Part shown: one piece after another, positions 58,014-64,000 of the stretch
Layout: each line of letters begins with the position of its first letter
Numbering within the stretch: the stretch's first letter is position 1
Origin: Prostheceraeus crozeri
Taxonomy: Eukaryota; Platyhelminthes; Polycladida; Euryleptidae
Direction of reading: 5' to 3'
DNA: 64,000 nt
Assembly (NCBI GenBank): GCA_907163375.1
Contig: CAJQUW010006829.1
Span: 37,501 to 101,500, forward strand
Made by a program: the position numbers and the translations under genes
Notes under the pieces: generated by a model
What the model saw: the letters and a program-made list of their open reading frames with translations, nothing else
Databases searched by the model: none
Told to the model about the DNA's origin: nothing

Positions 58014-58801
58014 CAGTGTTGGTAAAAAAACCCACCCCTATTTAAAACCTCAAAGACCCATGGTTTTTTTAAAATACATTCACCAATTGATAGACGTACG
58101 ATCGAATTTGAGACAGATGCTGATATAGTAGGTTATGTCCGATGTGATACGGTAAGATCAACGATGTATTCTAATATCAGTATCGAACTACTCAGAACAT
58201 AATATTTCTTCGTTATCTGAAATACATGTCTTCTTCTTTTTACCGAGACAATTCTTTCGGTATGAGACACGAAGACAATTCAGGCTTAACGTCTAAATGG
58301 GTTAATAATTATGTATCCACATGAAATTGTAAGTAACTTTGATATCAGTAGATTATCTAGTTTGGTATTTCTTCCAATGAAAACAGATTTATTGATACAA
58401 CTGAGCGTATGATATCACGTGCATGATTTCGTCATACTAAAATCAATGACCCATAAATGTTCGTAACAAAAAGTGTGGCTATTACAAAAATGTATGGAAA
58501 TCTTACGATCGTGAAAATTAAATGATATAGCAGACTGATTAAAGCACCCAGAAACAGCAATATAGAAAAACTATAAAATTTTACTACGAATGCTCCGCAG
58601 TCGCTCCTTTAGAACTGCAATTAGGCTAGAAGTGTAATTAAAACAATTCATTAAACGGTCGTTCATGTTGAGGTTCCGATCTGATGATATACAACTAACA
58701 TTTAAAAATCCTGGCCTTATTTAGAAGAAACACAATCTACTATTTTAAATAACCCAGTCTCCTATTTATTTAAATGGGTTTTTTTAAATATGCCAACCCT
58801 G
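58014..58801. mobile_element. non-autonomous hAT-like element
   Basis: Ends CAGTGTTGGTAAAAAAACCC (58014) and, reverse complemented, CAGGGTTGGCATATTTAAAA (58801 leftward). The flanking 8-bp sequences CTTTACAT (58006-58013) and ATTTATAT (58802-58809) agree at 6 of 8 positions, as a decayed hAT target duplication would. 788 bp, no transposase. Confidence 0.65.
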
Positions 58802-59511
58802 ATTTATATGGACATAAATTCACGCTTGAATTACGTTCACACTCATTTTGCGTGCAGATAAGTGGAATTCCACATCAACACCCTAAAACCTGCAAAGTCA
58901 AGACACAAAACCGGACAGGAAAGCAGTTACTATGCATGGAGTTTGGTCTTCACATGAGTAACTATCACTTGCGATGGCAAATAATGACTGCTTACAAAAG
59001 GAAGACACATCTAAAATCTGATTAAGGATAATAACAAAAACAGCACCATACGCCATAGACTACATAGCAACCGGCAAATGTCTGTCGTTTTGGATGGTCA
59101 AAAGTTTTCCATAAAGCTTGTCAATACAGAAGACATTTTCTCTCCTGAACATTTACCCCGGTATGCACGGTCATCACTCACACTGAGTGGAAGTTTGCAC
59201 TTAGCTGAGTGCGGCTCAGATTGAGTGGCGACTTTCGTATTCACAGTCGTCATTCAACCTCCACTCAGCTGAGTACGGCTCGGTGTGGCTGCGGTGATAA
59301 TTTTGGCTCCATTCATGCTAGGATCGCGTCATAGCATATTTATAACTTCATTGATAGTCACTGATTTAAAAGCGCAGTTGAAATCAGCCAATCAGCTAAA
59401 AGCGCTGATAGACAGTCCACACCACAGACGAGAAGGACAGGAGCTGCACGCGTGCTGACGTTGTATTCAGTATTGTCTAAAGTTAGTCTGTATGAGTGTA
59501 CTTTCTTTGTA

Positions 59512-59976
59512 ATGGAAGGTGAGTGTGAAAGGAAGAAAATAAGATCGAAGCAGTTCTCTGATTGCGAGAAGGAAGTTCTTGTGGCTCTAGTGCAAGCAAG
59601 CATAGATGTAATTGAGTCAAAGGAATCCAACTCGAAGATGATCGCCAAGAAGGTCACAACTTGGGATCATATTACGGAAGATTTCAACAAGCAAAAGCAA
59701 GTCGTCAGGAGAACCAGCGCTCAACTAAAGAAGTGTTGCGAAAATATGAAATCGCGCGCAAAGATTGATGTTGCCACGGAAAAGCGAGAGCGGCGGAAAA
59801 CTGGTGGTGGCCCTGATGAATGTCTGAATATAACTCATCCCATTTCCTCGCAAATAATAGGTCTACTGCCTTCGCAAATGAATCCGCTAGACAATCCATA
59901 CGACGAAGATGCGTCGTATCACAATATAAATGGTAAGTTTATCTTGTGTGGGTCTGATGTCTGTCAAGAATTATGA
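59512..59976 (+). CDS. Harbinger Myb/SANT-like DNA-binding protein
   Basis: 154 residues from ATG 59512. Residues 10-90 form a trihelical Myb/SANT-like domain of the MSANTD/fibrinogen-silencer-binding type: KQFSDCEKEVLVALVQASID, then TTWDHITEDFNKQ, then RTSAQLKKCCENMKSRAKID. An RRKTGGGP linker, typical after this domain in Harbinger partners, follows. Family role: binds transposon DNA and helps bring the transposase to the nucleus. GGTAAGT at about 59931 is a good splice donor, so the natural C-terminus may be in another exon. Confidence 0.8.
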   Translation: MEGECERKKIRSKQFSDCEKEVLVALVQASIDVIESKESNSKMIAKKVTTWDHITEDFNKQKQVVRRTSAQLKKCCENMKSRAKIDVATEKRERRKTGGGPDECLNITHPISSQIIGLLPSQMNPLDNPYDEDASYHNINGKFILCGSDVCQEL

Positions 59977-60263
59977 TTATGTACATCGCACACTAGCAGG
60001 TAGGCCTATTTGCATGCCTGCATCACAGACGATCGAGTCTGTAATGCAGTTAGGGTTATTTTCTCAGTAGTTTTAATGACGTGTTTCCCGTACGCAATGA
60101 GCTAGAGATTTGCTTTTACATGTATATTCCTAATTACGCGCTCTCCTGTAGGCTCAATAAATTTGAAATGCAATCGGTAGGTCCATTGGCTGCAATTTTT
60201 GAAAGGCATCCTACTAAAAATCACATGTGCTCACTGTAATGGTAGTGCGATCCGATGTGCAGC

Positions 60264-61105
60264 CTATTGGCTTAATAAGTGGTAAGGAAATCGGCGTTTT
60301 AAAACACCGAACATCCACTCTATGGTGTTTCTTGTTGCAATTTGACAGATGTTGTATCGCCGCTCAGCACCAGTTTGAGGATTTATGACTGGAGTCAACA
60401 GATAGCGCTTGTTGGGGTAACCACTATCACCAAGAAGGAGGCCTGACAATTTCCTTGCTTCAAGCTTTGCACACAACGAACTGTTAAGAAAAATTCTGCT
60501 GCCATGCACAGATCCAGGCCACTGAGCAACAAGACTCAAAATTTTCAGCTTTGCATCGCATACCATTTCAATATTCAGTGAAAAATAACCTTTCCGGTTG
60601 CGAAACAGTTCTGCATCAGGACCTCCAGGGCTTTGGATTGGTACGTGAGTGCAATCAATAGCGGCCATCACTCCGGGGAAGGAAGCGATTCTGCAAAAAT
60701 CTCGCTCAATGATTGAACTCTCGGCATCTGTCGGAAGTCTGATTAAATTTGGTCTCACATAGCAATAGCTCTTGTCATTCGTGAAACAATTCTTCTCACA
60801 GTCGATTGACTCACGCAAAAAATATCACCTTGCACAACTTGAAAAGATCCTGTTGCAAAATAACGAAGACAAATAAGCATCGATAGCAGAGGAGGGACAG
60901 GTAGCCCACGTACATTCTCGCCGTTGTCAAACGATGTTAAATCCAGCAGCTCTAGCACCATCTGTTTCGTCAAACGCAATCGCAGTTGAAATTCAGCTTC
61001 ATTCATTATTTCAAGAGGATTCTGCGGATCTCTTAATAGGCGACCAGGTTTTCTATGATGCTCGTGAAGAAGTAGAATTCGTCGAGTGTGTCTTCTCGCA
61101 GTCAT
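60264..61105 (-). pseudogene. Harbinger (HARBI1-type) DDE transposase, one frameshift
   Basis: Starts at ATG 61105. The first 110 codons hold the helix-turn-helix region (LRYFATGSFQVVQGD, VSQSTVRRIVSR). The frame breaks near 60755-60770, and the catalytic half continues in the frame 60818-60264. Catalytic residues are visible: Asp in MAAIDCTHVPI, Asp in LLLGDSGYP, Glu in RNTIEWMFGVLKRRFP. WPGSVHGSRIF is also conserved. Intact length would be about 280 residues, slightly short for HARBI1 (about 350). A single break in an otherwise clean gene points to a recently inactivated copy, or to a small intron that I misread. Confidence 0.85.
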
Positions 61106-61809
61106 GATGTGAGAATAGATCGATTAACAATGATGTCGCTTATTCGATGTTCTTAAGTATGCGACAACGACCACTTTATTTCTCACTAAATTTTTTGGGA
61201 AATCTGTGGGAATTCCTCATTGAGGGACGACTGTGCATACGAAACTGCCAACTGCACTTGATGAGCCGCACTCAAAGAAGAACACTCAATGAGCTACACT
61301 CAATGTTGAAAAGTTCAAGCTGAGGGTCGACTGTGAATGCAAAATCTCACTCAGACCACATTCACACTCAGATTTTCATGTAAGTGATGTCTGTGCATAC
61401 GGGTGTTAGACTCCCGATTTCATAGTGGCTAAAAAGGTGAAGTATGCAGGTGACATAGCATTCTTCAATGCCAGAAAGAGACTAATGAACACCCAAAACG
61501 CCAGCACTTATGTTTTCTATGAAGAATTACGCAGGGTCTCTGAATCCGGCGACAAATAGCTAGTTCGTTTCCATCAATCCTTCAAAAACTAGGCGTATTC
61601 TGCACTCATGGTTTAGGTAGATAATGACCGACACAGTGAAAGATGTCAGAAAAGAGAACAGGATTCCATCTACTTCACTGGATTAACGATCACCAACGAC
61701 TTCTCATTGAAACCTCAAATCCAGTCCATCAGCAAGCAAGTAAGCAAATCAGTGCATTGGTAGCCTCTACCGTTCCAGCAGTTATCTTCTACCCCAATTG
61801 TCTGCTATC

Positions 61810-63083
61810 ACCAAGGGTGAACAATCTGCATCCGCGCGGATAGGAAAATTTGGTATTTTGCGGATGCATATCGAACATTTTCAACTTTGTGGATGAGCAA
61901 ATTGAACAAGACTTCATGGACAAGTTGAACTATCCCCGTTTTGTTTCCACGCACTAAAAGCTCTACAAATTTATCTATTTTGCCAACACGGTGCCGGTAG
62001 GCTTCAGTAAAGCCTCAGCCACACTGAAAGCAACGCAAATACGAGCGTCCCGAGCAAACGTATGTCCGCAAGCTATCAATCGCTCTGGTTTGCTTTGCTC
62101 GCAGTGTGGCAGCCTACAACTGCTGCAATGATGACTTTATATTTGCTGCATAACGCTTTGCTCAAAAGTTAGGTATAGTATGAGTTTTCGGGTACACTCA
62201 ATCACGATTCAGACTTCATTGAAATTTGAATAGGTTATTTATTCTAAGCATTGCTGATTATATCAGGTACTGCTTACGAATCTGACAGCAGCGCTAATCC
62301 AGCGCACTGATCCATAGAATCCTTCATTCCTTAGATTGACAATGCTCTAGTTCTACTCAGCAATGCTCTGCAATCGTCAATCTCAGCATGATTCAGGGCG
62401 AGCGGCAAATCCCTTCTAGGACTTATGACGCATACATACTGTTTACAAGCACTTTGAAAAACTCTACCAAGTACGTAGCCAAGAGTGACTAAATGAGAAT
62501 ATCGATATCAAGTGTGCTGCCCTGCCCGTCGTGATATAGGCCTAAATTCAGTCTGCTCAGACATTACCTTTGGGTGTGAGTGTATACTGCGTGTACAGCA
62601 AGCTTGTTAACATATGAAAGTTCGATTTTAACAGATAAGTCCTGGCCTTTATGCGAGCATCAATGACTCAGATTGCTTAAACAGGCTCGTTTATGGACAG
62701 ATAAAAACAGATCATCCGCTGAAAACCGGTCCACAAAGATAGTGGGTTAGGCTACATTGCTAGTAGGCCCTATACATAGCAGCTATTCTAAGCTTACTAT
62801 TCGTAGTTTTGCATGGGCTGAACCTAGGCAAAATTATCTGTTAGTTTATTGACCGCTACAGCCTAAAGGATAGGCCTATAGATGCAAAATCCACAAAACA
62901 CAATTTTTCCTTTTAAGTTAATCTGACCGAATTACAGAATAATTTCAAAGACTTTTACTATTGCGGATTAGGTGCAGATACAGCGCGGATGCGGATAGAA
63001 AATGTAGAATTGCTGCGGATGCAGATTGCAGATTTCGAACTTTGCGGATGCCAATCCGAAAAATTAAGTTTTGTCCACCTTTG
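61810..63083. mobile_element. non-autonomous hAT-like element with target duplication
   Basis: Ends CAAGGGTGAACAATC (61810) and, reverse complemented, CAAAGGTGGACAAAA (63083 leftward). The flanking 8-bp sequences GCTATCAC (61802-61809) and GTTATCAC (63084-63091) match at 7 of 8. Sub-terminal GCGGATGC motifs occur near both ends (61848-61870; 62965-63055). 1,274 bp, no transposase frame. It carries the smaller foldback at 62018-62110 inside it. Confidence 0.75.
62018..62110. repeat. small foldback nested in hAT-like element
   Basis: Left arm GCCACACTGAAAGCAACGCA (62018) and right arm TTTGCTTTGCTCGCAGTGTG (ending 62110) are near reverse complements with a ~50-bp centre. Likely a nested MITE. 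Confidence 0.55.
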
Positions 63084-63682
63084 GTTATCACTACAAGCCT
63101 GCTGTTCACTCAATGATGTAGATTGTTGCCATCTATGGAACACATTGAAACCTTCTCGAATGGGTTGAGATGTGTGTTAATAATCATATGGGTGATAAAC
63201 TCTAATCAGTATTTTCCACCTTCGAATACATATCTCCGACTGTGTCCCTGTGATATCAATCATGTTCCCGTTTAATCAAAATTACTCTTTGTTCATTAAT
63301 CCACTTTAAAGTTTAATAATACAAGTAAGTATGCAGTCACACCACGTGTATGCCTACGCTATAAGTTTCAGCTAATATACCTAGTTATTACTAAATAAAT
63401 ATATCGAAGATGCCGATCTATATTGGGCCAGATACACGGAAAATGAAATTCAAGTATAAATGCCCGATTCTATTCATAATTTCTAAATTAATGATACATG
63501 TATCAAAAAACCATTGTTGAAAATGCTCGAAATTATAATACGTTATTTTGACTGCGCTTATCGGCGCTTTTCGTCCGACATAATACGCAAATTCGGCTGT
63601 ATCAAGGACGGCTTCGAATGTCTGAAATACTAGACCACAGTAGAAGGAATCAGAAAGCTTGACTACGTCGTTGAAAACTTAC

Positions 63683-63905
63683 ATAGGCCAAACTGCCGCC
63701 CTTGATTGTGTCCGAATACACATTAACACCCATCCACTGATATTTAGGTTGGTTAATTTGAATGAAATTTACAGGTAATTTCAATATCAATAGTGCTCGG
63801 CAATCGTCTATCGATGATGTGATAGGACAACTGTAGACTGCTCCACTTGGCTGTTGAGAATCCACATAGTTTGACATGTTGTCCAATGGGGCTCCCACCA
63901 GCATC
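63683..63905 (-). CDS. integrin alpha exon 1 of window (beta-propeller)
   Basis: Acceptor CTTTCAG before 63905, donor GTAAGT after 63683; one leading base plus 74 codons. It encodes VGAPLDNMSNYVDSQQ, SGAVYSCPITS and QWMGVNVYSD, the blade-1/2 region of the propeller where SGA(V/L)Y and QW(L/M)GV are family hallmarks. Ends in phase 0. Confidence 0.9.
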
Positions 63906-64000
63906 CTGAAAGAGAAGTCAGCAAATGAATTATATTTGAAGAGAACATTAACTATGTCAACTGAGGAAGTTGATGCATGAGCTTCACCTTCTTACATTCA

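Larger units (their letters stand above)
59156..61405. mobile_element. Harbinger (PIF) DNA transposon, complete ends
   Basis: Bounded by TTA target duplications at 59153-59155 and 61406-61408. Terminal inverted repeats start CCCCGGTATGCACGGTCATC (left) and CACCCGTATGCACAGACATC (right, reverse complement), about 22 of 28 positions alike. Sub-terminal inverted GAGTGCGGCTCA/TGAGCCGCACTC segments lie at about 59207 and 61268. It contains the usual two genes: a Myb/SANT-like protein (+) and a DDE transposase (-), arranged tail to tail. 2,250 bp in integrin intron 1. Confidence 0.9.
20730..63905 (-). other. integrin alpha subunit gene (13 exons in window, 5' end missing)
   Basis: Type I membrane receptor chain that pairs with an integrin beta subunit and binds extracellular matrix. 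Thirteen exons on the minus strand join with consistent phases into about 1020 residues. They give beta-propeller blades with Ca-binding loops (LDINGDG..D, DLNMDGLQD, DLDGNRYPD) and VGAP/IGAP signatures, thigh and calf domains with paired Cys, a 23-residue membrane helix and a 39-residue tail. Missing are the signal peptide and first blade, beyond 64000. No inserted I domain is seen, so it belongs to the I-less class; subfamily undetermined. All but one intron use GT-AG. The 43-kb span is due to transposon-filled introns. There are no frame breaks in about 3 kb of coding sequence, so the gene is presumably functional. The membrane-proximal motif is altered (KINFFSR). Confidence 0.93.

Overview
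The window looks like a piece of a bilaterian invertebrate nuclear genome. It has a 43-kb intron-rich integrin alpha gene, two nuclear tRNA genes, a tRNA-derived SINE family, non-LTR retrotransposon relics, Harbinger and hAT transposons, and AT-rich to moderate base composition. I cannot name the phylum from sequence alone.

Region 1 (1-13.7 kb) is an endogenous, partly decayed element of the Polinton/Maverick/adintovirus type. A 1.2-kb T-rich tract cuts into the 3' half of a capsid-like gene. Then come an adenain-like cysteine protease (+), a TATA-binding-protein-like gene (-), two tandem small genes with a PC4-like N-terminus (-), two paralogous structural-type genes (+), and a protein-primed family B DNA polymerase with N-terminal zinc fingers (-). 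A small acidic ORF pair (+), a 206-bp tandem repeat and a broken zinc/coiled-coil gene (-) follow. Gene packing is virus-like: stop codons overlap AATAAA signals, and only 35 bp separate two divergent starts. At least twelve frame breaks occur in the element, while the 3.6-kb polymerase frame is almost intact. No integrase, packaging ATPase or terminal repeats were found; the left part is cut off.

Region 2 (13.7-20.7 kb) is mostly repeats: a nested satellite-like array with poly-G junctions (14.3-16.0 kb), a long imperfect inverted repeat (16.2-16.7 kb), an unassigned 186-aa ORF, tRNA-Leu(UAA) and a 440-bp A-rich tract.

Region 3 (20.7-63.9 kb) is one integrin alpha gene on the minus strand. 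I reconstructed thirteen exons whose splice sites and reading phases all agree. They cover nearly the whole protein (about 1020 residues: beta-propeller with FG-GAP/Ca-binding loops, thigh, calf domains, membrane helix, short tail) and lack only the signal peptide and first blade. The membrane-proximal motif normally read as KxGFFKR is KINFFSR here. The introns hold a tRNA-Arg(UCU), a complete Harbinger element with TIRs and TTA target duplication, two hAT-like non-autonomous elements with target duplications, a long hairpin-forming repeat, foldback elements, SINE copies and LINE fragments.

The most unusual biology is the pairing of TBP-like and PC4-like genes inside a Polinton-type element, which suggests that these elements can carry basal transcription factors of their own.
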